A stretch of DNA of 44,726 bases from Nocardiopsis prasina DSM 43845 (GTDB lineage Bacteria; Actinomycetota; Actinomycetes; Streptosporangiales; Streptosporangiaceae): the NCBI RefSeq assembly GCF_000341265.1, contig NZ_ANAE01000007.1, positions 1 to 44,726 on the forward strand, written 5' to 3'. Positions 1 through 7,431 of the stretch are shown one piece after another. Both the position numbers and the translations under genes were made by a program. The notes beneath the pieces are model-generated. The model saw nothing but the letters and a program-made list of their open reading frames with translations, was not told the DNA's origin and searched no databases. Each line of letters starts with the position of its first letter. Position 1 is the stretch's first letter.

Positions 1-519
1 CGCCGATCCCATGGGGATCACTTCGGCGCCCATCTGGGTCGCCATGCGCTGGACGAACGCCGGAGGCCGGGTCCGGCTGGCGGTGATGCGCAGCCGCTGC
101 CCCTCGGGGCGCTCCTCCGGCAGCCACGGCGGGTCGACCGTGGACAGGCAGCTGCCCTGGGCGGGCAGCGCGACCGCCCCGGCGACCAGGTCGCCGTTCT
201 CCCAGAGCGCCACGTGCACCGCCCAGTCGGTACGGCCGGGCTCGGAGAACTCCCGGGTTCCGTCCAGCGGGTCGATGATCCACACCCGCCGGGACCTCAG
301 CCGTGACTGCTCGTCCACGCCCTCCTCGGACAGAACCGCGTCGCTCGGCCGCAGCCGCCCGAGCGCGGAGAAGAGGAACTCGTGCGAGGTGCGGTCCCCC
401 AGTGTGCGCAGGACCTCGGGCTCGTCGAATCCGTGGCGGGCGCGCAGGCGCAGCAGCAGCTGTCCGGCCTCGCTCGCCAGGTCCCGGGCCACCTCATGAT
501 CGTTTCGGATGTTGTTCAC
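1..519 (-). CDS. cysQ: 3'(2'),5'-bisphosphate nucleotidase CysQ (inositol monophosphatase family), 3' end off window
   Basis: Hydrolyses 3'-phosphoadenosine 5'-phosphate (PAP) to AMP, recycling the by-product of sulfate activation and sulfotransferases; a magnesium-dependent cytoplasmic phosphatase. The visible 173 residues carry the two metal-site motifs of the family: LSEEG near residue 68 and WIIDPLDGTREF around residues 80-91. The frame runs open to the left edge and ends in VIPMGSA, the usual lead-in to the second half, so about 80-90 residues are missing. The start is GTG at 519 (V-N-N-I-R), because the upstream gene stops only 4 nt before it; the pair should be one transcript. Family assignment is firm. 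CysQ rather than a plain inositol phosphatase is a call from the overall pattern. Confidence 0.85.
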   Translation of the reverse strand, partial: MNNIRNDHEVARDLASEAGQLLLRLRARHGFDEPEVLRTLGDRTSHEFLFSALGRLRPSDAVLSEEGVDEQSRLRSRRVWIIDPLDGTREFSEPGRTDWAVHVALWENGDLVAGAVALPAQGSCLSTVDPPWLPEERPEGQRLRITASRTRPPAFVQRMATQMGAEVIPMGSA

Positions 520-522
520 CGG

Positions 523-2046
523 CTAGTATGCTCCCGCCCCACGGATCACCGCTGACCACGTCTTCCACAGGATCTGGATGTCCAATGTCAGCGACCAGTT
601 TTCCACGTACCGCAGATCGAGTCGGACCGATTCCTCCCAGGAGAGGTCGGATCGGCCGCTGACCTGCCACAGACCCGTCATCCCCGGTTTGACCACCAAC
701 CGACGGCGGACGTCGTGCCCGTACTGGGCGACCTCCTCCGGCAGCGGGGGCCGCGGGCCGACGAGCGACATCTCTCCGCGCACCACGTTGACGAGCTGGG
801 GTAGCTCGTCGAGCGAGTAGCGGCGCAGCCACGCCCCCACGGGCGTGACCCTGGGGTCCCGACGCATCTTGAACAGCACACCGTCGTGCTCGTTCCGGGG
901 CTTGAGAATCGCCTTGAGCGCGTCCGCCCCGACCACCATCGTACGGAACTTGTACACGGTGAACTCGGCGCCACCCCGGCCCACGCGCGTCTGCCGGAAG
1001 AAGGCGGGACCGCCGCCCTCCGACCGGATGAGGACGGTCAGAACGAGGAAGAGGGGCGAGAGCAGGAGGAGCGCCAGCGCGGCGGCGCAGCGGTCGAAGG
1101 CCCCCTTGACCACGCGGCGCGCGCCCTCCAGCTCCGGGTGTTCCACGTGCAGCAGGGGCAGTCCCGCCACGGGACGGATGGTGGTCCGGGGACCCGCGAC
1201 CTCCATGAGCGCCGAGGCCACGTTGAGGTCGGTTCCGGTCTTCTCCAGTTCCCAAGCGAGACGGCGCAGTTCCACGCCGTCCATCTCGGGGCAGGCCAGG
1301 ACCGCGACGGTGTCCGCGCCGACCAGGGCGGCGGCGTCGGCCGCGTCCGTGAAGGAGCCCAGGACCGGGCAGCCCTCCACCTCGGTGACGTCCGACTCGT
1401 GCGCGGGCAGGCACACGCCCACCACGCGCATGCCGTGGTAGATCTCGTCGCGGAACCGCCTGATGAGGTCGCTCGCCGACACGCTGTAGCCGACGACCAC
1501 GACCCCGCTCATACAGGCCCCGGAGCGGCGGCGCCGGTGCAGCGCCTTGCGGCGCGCGTAGCGCAGGCCGAGGGAGAGCAGGACGATCAGCGGCAGTGCG
1601 ATCAGCACGTAGCCGCGGGCGAGGTCGAACTTGACGGCGTAGGCGCCGACAGCGACGGTCGCGGCCAGGATCGCGCCGGCGACCGCGACCCTGCGGTACT
1701 CCTCGGTGCCGACCCCCAGGAAACGGCGTTCGTAGCCGCCGCCGAGCCGGACGAAGACGATCCAGACCGGCGGCAGGACCAGGGAGAGCAGCAGATAGGG
1801 CGTGGTGGTCCCGGCCAGCAGGGCGTCATGGAACCGGACCAGGCTCCCGGCCAGGGTCGCCACTACGGCGGCGGTCAGGTCCAGGGCCACCAGGCCGAGG
1901 ACGTAGGGGCGGAGCCAGGCGTCGGCCCGGGGTCCGGTGTTGACCGGAATCCGCCGGATACCCCGGACCGGCGTGCCGGGCCGCCGGGGATGCTCACGCC
2001 GTCGGACGGAGGGTTCTCCGTGGACGGTCCCACTGGTTGTCACCAT
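523..2046 (-). CDS. Exopolysaccharide polyprenyl glycosylphosphotransferase (WbaP/CpsE type)
   Basis: Transfers a sugar-1-phosphate from a nucleotide sugar to undecaprenyl phosphate, the first membrane step of extracellular or capsular polysaccharide assembly. The 507-residue protein has a short basic tail, four to five predicted membrane helices in about residues 45-150, a Rossmann-like middle (GVVVVGYSVSASDLIRRF) and a C-terminal bacterial sugar transferase domain from about residue 315. That domain shows its usual signatures: YKFRTM, LPQLVNVVRGEMSLVGPRPP and KPGMTGLWQVSGRS. Start ATG at 2046 has a G-rich ribosome site (GGGGGA). It lies 4 nt upstream of cysQ. No other polysaccharide genes are in view, apart from galE 19 kb away. 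The sugar specificity cannot be read from the sequence. Confidence 0.9.
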   Translation of the reverse strand: MVTTSGTVHGEPSVRRREHPRRPGTPVRGIRRIPVNTGPRADAWLRPYVLGLVALDLTAAVVATLAGSLVRFHDALLAGTTTPYLLLSLVLPPVWIVFVRLGGGYERRFLGVGTEEYRRVAVAGAILAATVAVGAYAVKFDLARGYVLIALPLIVLLSLGLRYARRKALHRRRRSGACMSGVVVVGYSVSASDLIRRFRDEIYHGMRVVGVCLPAHESDVTEVEGCPVLGSFTDAADAAALVGADTVAVLACPEMDGVELRRLAWELEKTGTDLNVASALMEVAGPRTTIRPVAGLPLLHVEHPELEGARRVVKGAFDRCAAALALLLLSPLFLVLTVLIRSEGGGPAFFRQTRVGRGGAEFTVYKFRTMVVGADALKAILKPRNEHDGVLFKMRRDPRVTPVGAWLRRYSLDELPQLVNVVRGEMSLVGPRPPLPEEVAQYGHDVRRRLVVKPGMTGLWQVSGRSDLSWEESVRLDLRYVENWSLTLDIQILWKTWSAVIRGAGAY

Positions 2047-2669
2047 GCATCCCCCAAGACCACGAACGACTTCGAATAATCACCATGGGTAACCACCCCC
2101 GCGCGCGTGGAACCCACGCGGAAGGCAGGGACGGGGAGTATCGCCGGGCACAGAACGCCTGTCGTCAACCCGAACAGTAACCAAAAGTAGTCGGAAAATC
2201 GCTGTCAGTGTCGGCCTGTTGGTAAAGAAGTCCCATTCCAACCGAGAATGTGTCTGTCCTGAGACCGTCGATGACCGTTTTGAGGGGACACAGCTGCACC
2301 AAAATATGTCCCGACCGATACTCGACGCGGCTCGCGGCCCCGGGGGTGCCGACTCAGGCGAGCGCGGGTCCGTCACGGCGGACAGCCTGAACACCCGCGC
2401 CGGGGATTCGGCCAGGGCGGGCGCCGAGTGGTTGACTTCGGACGCCGTGGAGGGCGCCGCGCACGTCGCACGCTGCGCGGGGGTGTTGCCCCCGGCAAGC
2501 CCCGCGCGCCCGCGCCCGAACCGCTGGAGGCGCTGTTCGGGCACGGGGCCGACCACGCGGTGCGCTACCGCCGGAGGTTCTCCGACCGGGGCCGCCCGCC
2601 TCACCACCAGCTCCGCGACCGGATCACCGAGCTCCTGGCGGCGTGCCTCGGGGCCCCGGCCGTCCGGGT
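2047..2669. other. 623-bp intergenic region between pth and the glycosylphosphotransferase gene
   Basis: The half nearest the glycosyltransferase (about 2060-2330) is less GC-rich than its surroundings and holds a promoter candidate reading leftwards: TTGACG as the reverse complement of 2163-2168, then GATACT as the reverse complement of 2137-2142, with a 20-nt spacer, longer than ideal. A perfect inverted repeat CGCGTGG-AAC-CCACGCG (2104-2120) lies in the presumed leader. The other half (about 2430-2669) has strong GC periodicity and is covered by the weak ORF listed separately. Confidence 0.4.
2104..2120. promoter_or_regulatory. Inverted repeat in the leader of the glycosylphosphotransferase gene
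   Basis: CGCGTGG, 3-nt spacer AAC, CCACGCG: perfect 7-bp arms, 58 nt upstream of the ATG at 2046 and about 17 nt downstream of a possible -10 element. It could be a repressor operator or a small leader hairpin. No regulator gene is adjacent. Confidence 0.35.
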
Positions 2670-2862
2670 TCAGGCGGCGGTGTGGAAGATGTTCTGCGCC
2701 CGGCCCAGACCGTCCTTGAGGATGGTGCGCACCGCGTCGGCGGCGCGCTCCACGTTGAGGTCCAGCTCGGGGGCCTCCGTGGAGGAGAAGTCCCGCAGCA
2801 CGTACGCGGCCGGGTCCATGCGCCCGGGAGGACGGCCCACGCCGAAGCGGACCCGCAGGTAG
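2428..2862 (+). pseudogene. Possible decayed or orphan ORF converging on and overlapping pth
   Basis: An open frame of 144 codons whose first half, outside pth (2470-2669), has almost only G or C in third positions and protein-like composition, for example PEPLEALFGHGADHAVRY and LRDRITELLAACLGAP. The second half lies opposite the 3' end of pth in the frame that shares its third positions and is probably just a shadow. I recognise no family. It may be the remains of a gene cut by rearrangement next to pth, or a chance frame. There is no convincing ribosome site before the start. Confidence 0.2.
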
Positions 2863-3251
2863 TCCGGGCCGGACAGGGACGCGGTGGCCGACTTCAGGCC
2901 GTTGTGGCCACCGGACCCGCCGCCCTTCTTGAGCTTGAGCGCCCCGAAGTCGATGTCCATCTCGTCGTGCACGACGATGATCCGCTCCATCGGGACCTTG
3001 TAGAACTTCGCCAGCCCCGCGATCGGCCCGCCGGACACGTTCATGAAGGTGCGCGGCTTGGCCAGAACCACCGGGGCGCCCTCGATCCGGGTCTCCACGA
3101 CCTCGGCGTGCGCCTTGTGGACCTTCCAGCGCTCACCCTTCTCGGAGGCCATGGCGTCCACCACCATGAACCCGGCGTTGTGCCGGTTGCCCGCGTACTT
3201 CGGGCCCGGGTTGCCCAACCCGACCACCAGCCAGCGCTCCGCCTCGGCCAT
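2670..3251 (-). CDS. pth: Peptidyl-tRNA hydrolase
   Basis: Cleaves the ester bond of peptidyl-tRNA released from stalled or aborted ribosomes, freeing tRNA for re-use in the cytoplasm. From the ATG at 3251 it is 193 residues, the normal bacterial Pth length. It shows [22 protein letters not shown] with the catalytic His, [16 protein letters not shown] and the [12 protein letters not shown] loop. The frame stays open 32 codons further upstream (to 3347), but that part has no Pth homology and ends close to a hairpin, so the internal ATG is preferred. It lies downstream of rplY in the same direction, with a hairpin between them, the common actinobacterial arrangement. Confidence 0.96.
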   Translation of the reverse strand: MAEAERWLVVGLGNPGPKYAGNRHNAGFMVVDAMASEKGERWKVHKAHAEVVETRIEGAPVVLAKPRTFMNVSGGPIAGLAKFYKVPMERIIVVHDEMDIDFGALKLKKGGGSGGHNGLKSATASLSGPDYLRVRFGVGRPPGRMDPAAYVLRDFSSTEAPELDLNVERAADAVRTILKDGLGRAQNIFHTAA

Positions 3252-3349
3252 GTCCTCGCCGTCCCCGCTCTTCCGGATACCCAACCTGCTCAACACTCTC
3301 CACATGCCGACCGACACTATCGGCACCCGAACCGCGCCCCGCCGCACGC

Positions 3350-3386
3350 AGAGCGCGCGGCCCCCGGATCGGGGACCGCGCGCTCT
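3350..3386. terminator. Hairpin between rplY and pth
   Basis: AGAGCGCGCGG (3350-3360) pairs perfectly with CCGCGCGCTCT (3376-3386). A C/A mismatch and a CCCC/GGGG extension lead to a small GGAT loop. There is no T tract, as is usual for GC-rich actinobacterial terminators. It lies 24 nt after the rplY stop and may attenuate read-through into pth. Confidence 0.65.
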
Positions 3387-3410
3387 GTGATGTGTGGTGC
3401 GGGACCGCGC

Positions 3411-4010
3411 CTACTCGGCGGCGGCCTCCTCGTTGGCCTCCGCGGCCTCGGTGCTGGTCTCCGGCTCCTCCTCCACGCGCGGCGCGGAGACGGTGAGCAG
3501 GATCGACTCGGGGTCGGTCACCAGGGTGACGCCCGAGGGCAGCTTCAGGTCGGCGGCGGTCGGGTTGGCGCCGACCTCCAGCCCGTCGATGTCGAACTCG
3601 ACACCATCGGGGATGCGGGTGGCCTCGGCCTCCACGGTCACGGTGACGAGCTCCTGGTTGAGCACGCCGGGAGCCTTGACCTCACCGGTGAGGGAGACGT
3701 TGATCTCGACCTCGACCTTCTCACCCTTGGAGACGACCAGCAGGTCGACGTGCTCCAGGAAGCCCTTGATGGCGTCGCGCTGCACGCTCTTGGGGAGGGC
3801 AAGGTTGTCCTTGTCCAGGCCACCAAGGCGAATCAGGACGTTCGGGGTCTTCAGGGCGAGCATGAGCTCGTGGCCCGGCAGGTTCAGGTGGCGGGGCTCG
3901 GTGCCGTGGCCGTAGAGGACGGCCGGCACCTTACCCGCGCGGCGGGCGCGACGGGAGGCGCCCTTGCCGAATTCCGTGCGGGGCTCGGCAGCGATACGTA
4001 CCTCGGACAC
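3411..4010 (-). CDS. rplY: 50S ribosomal protein L25/general stress protein Ctc
   Basis: Binds 5S rRNA in the large ribosomal subunit; the long Ctc/TL5 form has an added C-terminal domain. The protein is 199 residues from GTG at 4010, which is preceded by GAGGAG seven nt upstream. An N-terminal L25 domain (about residues 1-95, with the typical EFGKGASRRARRAGKVPAVLYGHG stretch split by several basic residues) is followed by the beta-rich TL5 C domain (PGVLNQELVTVTVEAEATRIPDGVEFD) and an acidic Glu/Ala tail. The frame extends 32 codons further upstream, but without homology. It lies between prs and pth as in most actinobacteria. Confidence 0.96.
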   Translation of the reverse strand: MSEVRIAAEPRTEFGKGASRRARRAGKVPAVLYGHGTEPRHLNLPGHELMLALKTPNVLIRLGGLDKDNLALPKSVQRDAIKGFLEHVDLLVVSKGEKVEVEINVSLTGEVKAPGVLNQELVTVTVEAEATRIPDGVEFDIDGLEVGANPTAADLKLPSGVTLVTDPESILLTVSAPRVEEEPETSTEAAEANEEAAAE

Positions 4011-4331
4011 GACAAAACTCCTCGGGTTCAACCCCGCAGCACGGGGCACACGACTCCAGTAGTACGAACGATTCCCGCCCTCGGCGGAGAATTGTGACGG
4101 GGTCACCCAACTTGCAGGGGACTCGACCGCCCTGGTTCCAGGCGTGCCCGGCGAGCCGTCACCGGACCCGTCCGGCCCGGGAACGCTCGTCGCGCACCCC
4201 TGCCCGCGTTGATTCTAGGAGGAGACACGAAGGAATCCACCCGGACACGGGGACACTCGGCCAAGTCTACTGTCTCTGGTGACGACTCCGTACATGGCCC
4301 ACCTCGGGACCGGTTCCGGCCTCGGCCGGAC

Positions 4332-4356
4332 GGCACCCGCGCCGGGCGCGGGTGCC
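4332..4356. terminator. Perfect 10-bp hairpin downstream of prs
   Basis: GGCACCCGCG, loop CCGGG, CGCGGGTGCC. It lies about 70 nt beyond the prs stop and follows the AT-armed inverted repeat at 4366-4425, so the two act in series. Confidence 0.6.
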
Positions 4357-4365
4357 CTCGCCCCA

Positions 4366-4425
4366 GGACCTGTTTTCTGGATCCGCGCTCGCCGCCACCG
4401 GCGAAAGCATCCAAAAAAACAGGCC
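4366..4425. repeat. Inverted repeat with AT-rich arms abutting the prs stop codon
   Basis: The left arm (4366-4382, CCTGTTTTCTGGAT core) is nearly complementary to the right arm (4409-4425, ATCCAAAAAAACAGG core). Nested inside is TCGCCG-CCAC-CGGCGA (4389-4404). The seven-A run is striking in this GC-rich DNA. The element touches the prs stop at 4426. It could be the prs terminator or a dispersed repeat element. Confidence 0.6.
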
Positions 4426-5415
4426 CTAGTCGAACAGGCTCGTGACCGAGCCGTCGGTGAAGACCTCGTTGATCGCGCGGGCGACCAGCGGGGCGATCGA
4501 AAGCTGCGTGAGCTTCTCGAAGGAGCGCTCCTCCGGGACGGGGAGCGTGTTGGTGATGACCACCTCGGAGATGCGCGAGTTCTGGAGGCGCTCAGCGGCC
4601 GGGCCGGACAGCACACCGTGCGTGGCGGCGACCAGGACCTTCTTGGCGCCCTGCTCGAAGAGGGCCTCGGAGGCCTTCACAATGGTGCCGCCGGTGTCGA
4701 TCATGTCGTCGACCAGGACGCACACGCGGCCCTTGACCTCACCGACGACCTCGTGGACCTTCACCTCGTTGGCGACGTCCGGGTCGCGGCGCTTGTGGAT
4801 GATGGCCAGGGGCGCGCCCAGGCGGTCCGCCCAGCGGTCCGCGGTGCGCACGCGCCCGGCGTCGGGGGAGACGACCGTGATCTCCGAGTGGTCGACCTGG
4901 GTGGCGATGTGGTCGGCCAGGATCGGAAGCGCGAAGAGGTGGTCCACCGGGCCGTCGAAGAAGCCCTGGATCTGGTCGGTGTGCAGGTCCACCGCCATCA
5001 TCCGGTCCGCCCCGGCGGTCCGGAACAGGTCGGTGACCAGGCGCGAGGAGATGGGCTCGCGGCCCCGGTGCTTCTTGTCCTGGCGGGCGTAGCCCAGGAT
5101 CGGCGTGACCACGGTGATCCGCTTGGCGGACGCGCGCTTGAGCGCGTCCACCATGATCAGCTGCTCCATGATCGACTCGTTGACCGGGTCGGCGTGGCTC
5201 TGGATGACGAACGCGTCACTGCCGCGCACCGACTCCAGGTACCGCATGAAGATCTCGCCGTTGGCGAAGGTGTCGAAGCGGGTGGGGACCACCTCTATCC
5301 CCAGCTCCTTCGCCACCTCCTCGGCCAGAGCCGGGTGCGTACGCCCCGAGAACAGCATCAGTTGTTTCTGGCCGGTGGCCTTCATGCCGGTCACGTGTTT
5401 CTCCCCCACAGTCAC
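4426..5415 (-). CDS. prs: Ribose-phosphate pyrophosphokinase (PRPP synthetase)
   Basis: Makes phosphoribosyl pyrophosphate from ribose 5-phosphate and ATP for purine, pyrimidine, histidine, tryptophan and NAD synthesis. The 329 residues show the ATP/metal part DLHTDQIQGFFDGPVDHL (about 143-160), the flexible-loop arginine region GYARQDKKHRGREPISS and the PRPP-binding loop VDDMIDTGGT (235-244). The start GTG at 5415 overlaps the glmU stop by 4 nt (GTGA), so the genes are translationally coupled. A further in-frame ATG at residue 11 is possible. Class I PRPP synthetases are about 310-330 residues, so the length is normal. Confidence 0.97.
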   Translation of the reverse strand: MTVGEKHVTGMKATGQKQLMLFSGRTHPALAEEVAKELGIEVVPTRFDTFANGEIFMRYLESVRGSDAFVIQSHADPVNESIMEQLIMVDALKRASAKRITVVTPILGYARQDKKHRGREPISSRLVTDLFRTAGADRMMAVDLHTDQIQGFFDGPVDHLFALPILADHIATQVDHSEITVVSPDAGRVRTADRWADRLGAPLAIIHKRRDPDVANEVKVHEVVGEVKGRVCVLVDDMIDTGGTIVKASEALFEQGAKKVLVAATHGVLSGPAAERLQNSRISEVVITNTLPVPEERSFEKLTQLSIAPLVARAINEVFTDGSVTSLFD

Positions 5416-6878
5416 TGCTTGTTCGCGGCGTCGGCTCTGTGCCGTTCCGCCTGCTCCGCCGCCTCGGCGGGCGGAGTTCCCGGACGCTTGCGCCGCGTCC
5501 AGCCCTCGACGTTACGCTGCCGGTGTCCTTCGGAGATCGCCAGGGCACCGGGCGGGACATCGTCACGGACCACGGTCCCGGCCCCGGAGTAGGCTCCGTC
5601 GCCCACCGTCACGGGAGCGACAATGGTGTTGTCGCTGCCGATGCGGACGTGGTCGCCGATCGTGCTCCGGGACTTGTTGACCCCGTCGTAGTTGACGAAC
5701 ACGGAGGAGCAGCCGATGTTGCTGCCCACCCCGATGTCCGCGTCACCGACGTAGGTCAGGTGCGGGATCTTGGAACCGGTGCCGACGTTCGAGTTCTTGA
5801 CCTCGACGAAGGCTCCGGCCTTGCTCCGCTCGGCCAGGCGGGTGCCCGGCCGCAGGTAGGTGTAGGGGCCGACGCTGGCCCCGGGGCCGATCTCCGCCCC
5901 GTCCGCGGTGGTCTCGCGGACCTTCGCGCCGTCGCTGACCACGGTGTCGCGCAGGTCGGCGCCGGGGCCGACCTCCGCGTCCTCGCCGATCCGCGTGGTG
6001 CCGTAGAGGCGGCTATTGGGGTGGACCACGGTGTCCGCGCCGATACTGACCTGGGCGTCCACCCAGGTCGTGGCGGGGTCGACGATGGTCACTCCCGAGA
6101 GCATGTGCTCCGTCAGAAGGCGGTCGTTGAGGACGCGGCGGGCCTCGGAGAGCTGGACCCGGTTGTTGACGCCCTGGACCTCGTTCCAGTCCTCGGCGCT
6201 CCAGGCGTCCACCGGGTGGCCGTCGCCGCGGAGCAGGCCCACGGCGTCGGTGATGTACTCCTCGCCCTTGGCGTTGTCCGTGGACAGGCGCTTGACGACC
6301 TGGCTCAGGAGGGCGCCGTCGAAGGCGTACATCCCGGAGTTGATCTCGTCCACGAGGTGCTGCTCGGGCGTGGCGTCGGCGTGTTCGACGATCTCCGTGA
6401 AGGCGCCGTCGGCGTCGCGCACGATGCGTCCGTAGCCGTGGGGGTCGGGGACGCGGGCGGACAGCACGGTGACCGCGTTGCCCTCCTTCTCGTGCGCCGT
6501 GACCAGCGAGGCGAGCGTCTCACCGCGCAGCAGGGGGGTGTCACCGCAGGTGAGGACGACGGTTCCGGAGAGCTCGACGCCCTTCGCGGCCAGGTCCTCG
6601 ACAGCCATGCGCACGGCGTGGCCGGTGCCGTTCTGTTCCTCCTGCACCGCCGTGGTGGCCTCGGGGGCGACCTCGGCCAGGTGGGCTCTCACCTGGTCAC
6701 GGGCGTGGCCCACGACCACGACCGTGTTGCCGGGTTCGAGTTCTCGGGACGCGTGGAGCACGTGGCCGAGCATGCTGCGGCCGTTGAGTTCGTGAAGCAC
6801 CTTGGGAAGCTTCGACTTCATTCGGGTGCCCTCACCCGCCGCGAGGATGATCACGGCAGCCGGACGGTTCACGCTCAC
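5412..6878 (-). CDS. glmU: Bifunctional UDP-N-acetylglucosamine pyrophosphorylase / glucosamine-1-phosphate N-acetyltransferase
   Basis: Makes UDP-GlcNAc, the precursor of peptidoglycan. An N-terminal acetyltransferase is absent; instead the order is the normal one: uridylyltransferase first (LAAGEGTRMKSKLPK at residues 12-26, CGDTPLL, YGRIVR) and a C-terminal left-handed beta-helix of hexapeptide repeats with acetyltransferase activity (from about residue 260; NSNVGTGSKIPHLTYVGDADIG and NYDG). The length is 488 residues from GTG at 6878, with CGAGGGG upstream. The open frame reaches 6983, but those 35 codons are Arg-rich and without homology. It is followed without a gap by prs. Confidence 0.97.
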   Translation of the reverse strand: MSVNRPAAVIILAAGEGTRMKSKLPKVLHELNGRSMLGHVLHASRELEPGNTVVVVGHARDQVRAHLAEVAPEATTAVQEEQNGTGHAVRMAVEDLAAKGVELSGTVVLTCGDTPLLRGETLASLVTAHEKEGNAVTVLSARVPDPHGYGRIVRDADGAFTEIVEHADATPEQHLVDEINSGMYAFDGALLSQVVKRLSTDNAKGEEYITDAVGLLRGDGHPVDAWSAEDWNEVQGVNNRVQLSEARRVLNDRLLTEHMLSGVTIVDPATTWVDAQVSIGADTVVHPNSRLYGTTRIGEDAEVGPGADLRDTVVSDGAKVRETTADGAEIGPGASVGPYTYLRPGTRLAERSKAGAFVEVKNSNVGTGSKIPHLTYVGDADIGVGSNIGCSSVFVNYDGVNKSRSTIGDHVRIGSDNTIVAPVTVGDGAYSGAGTVVRDDVPPGALAISEGHRQRNVEGWTRRKRPGTPPAEAAEQAERHRADAANKQ

Positions 6879-7173
6879 TGGAGGAGACCCCTCGTGATAG
6901 CTGGCATATGAACGTCGGCTCACCCTTCGGCGGCGCGACCCGCATGCCGCGCGGGCGGCCGTCGGATGACCAGCGGCCGACATGGGAAGGATACATGTGT
7001 GTCACCGGCACACATCAGGCACATGAGGGCGCGACGCGCGCGGCGCCCGGCGGACGCCCGCAGGAGCGGGCCGGCCGGACGCCGGTGTGAGTTGTACCGC
7101 CGTCCCTCCCGTGGGGCGCACGGGGTGCGTCCCGCCCCCTCGACGGGGACGGTCGCGTTGACGGCGGGGGTTG
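6879..7173. other. 295-bp region between glmU and tRNA-Gln
   Basis: No credible ORF. It contains ATGTGTG-TCACCGG-CACACAT (6995-7015), a perfect 7-bp inverted repeat about 117 nt before the glmU start and 160 nt behind the tRNA. It could serve glmU as an operator or end the tRNA transcript. Confidence 0.35.
6995..7015. promoter_or_regulatory. Inverted repeat upstream of glmU
   Basis: Perfect 7-bp arms with a 7-nt spacer. The arms are alternating TG/CA and less GC-rich than the surroundings, which is more operator-like than terminator-like. Confidence 0.3.
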
Positions 7174-7245
7174 CTCCCGGACCAGGGCTCGAACCTGGAC
7201 GATGGGGACCAAAACCCCAGATGCTGCCGATTACATCATCCGGGA
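7174..7245 (-). tRNA. tRNA-Gln (anticodon UUG)
   Basis: On the minus strand the acceptor stem TCCCGGA (7245-7239) pairs with TCCGGGA (7181-7175), and the discriminator base is G. The anticodon stem TGGGG/CCCCA encloses loop TTTTGGT, giving anticodon TTG, which reads CAA/CAG. The T arm is CCAGG-TTCGAGC-CCTGG. The D arm holds AATCGGCAGC. CCA is not encoded (the next bases are CAA), common in actinobacteria. 72 nt including the discriminator. Confidence 0.97.
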
Positions 7246-7308
7246 ACGCTCCGGACCGTGGTCCGGACGCTCGACACCAACATAGCGCCTCCCCCCGGGG
7301 GCTTGCCA

Positions 7309-7328
7309 AACCTACGGGGTCGTAGGTT
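7309..7328. promoter_or_regulatory. Operator-like palindrome in front of the fatty-acid desaturase gene
   Basis: AACCTACG-GGGT-CGTAGGTT: perfect 8-bp arms with a 4-nt spacer, 104 nt before the ATG at 7432. The half-site CGTAGG recurs at 7336-7341, 15 nt further on. The region is AT-richer than its neighbours and is the only obvious promoter for the desaturase-TetR operon. The natural candidate ligand is the TetR protein encoded second in that operon (8436-9086). Confidence 0.6.
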
Positions 7329-7431
7329 ACGGTTACGTAGGAATAGGTTGGGCCGTCCCGACGGGTGCACCGCACCCGTGACGCCGTCCCGACCGGTGAC
7401 GACGTTCTCCGTGACGAGGTGTGCAAGACCC

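Larger units (their letters stand above)
4011..4425. other. 415-bp prs-rplY intergenic region with terminators and a long rplY leader
   Basis: Reading leftwards, it first holds two hairpins behind prs (listed separately). A good -10 match TAGAAT follows (reverse complement of 4212-4217) with no clear -35. A GC-rich leader of roughly 195 nt then runs to the rplY GTG and contains a small CCCCG-CAGCA-CGGGG hairpin (4032-4046) just before the ribosome site. No ORF is credible here. Confidence 0.4.

Noticed and set aside
7171..7431. N-terminal extension of the desaturase
   Set aside because: It would translate the tRNA region and the promoter palindrome. Homology begins after 7432.
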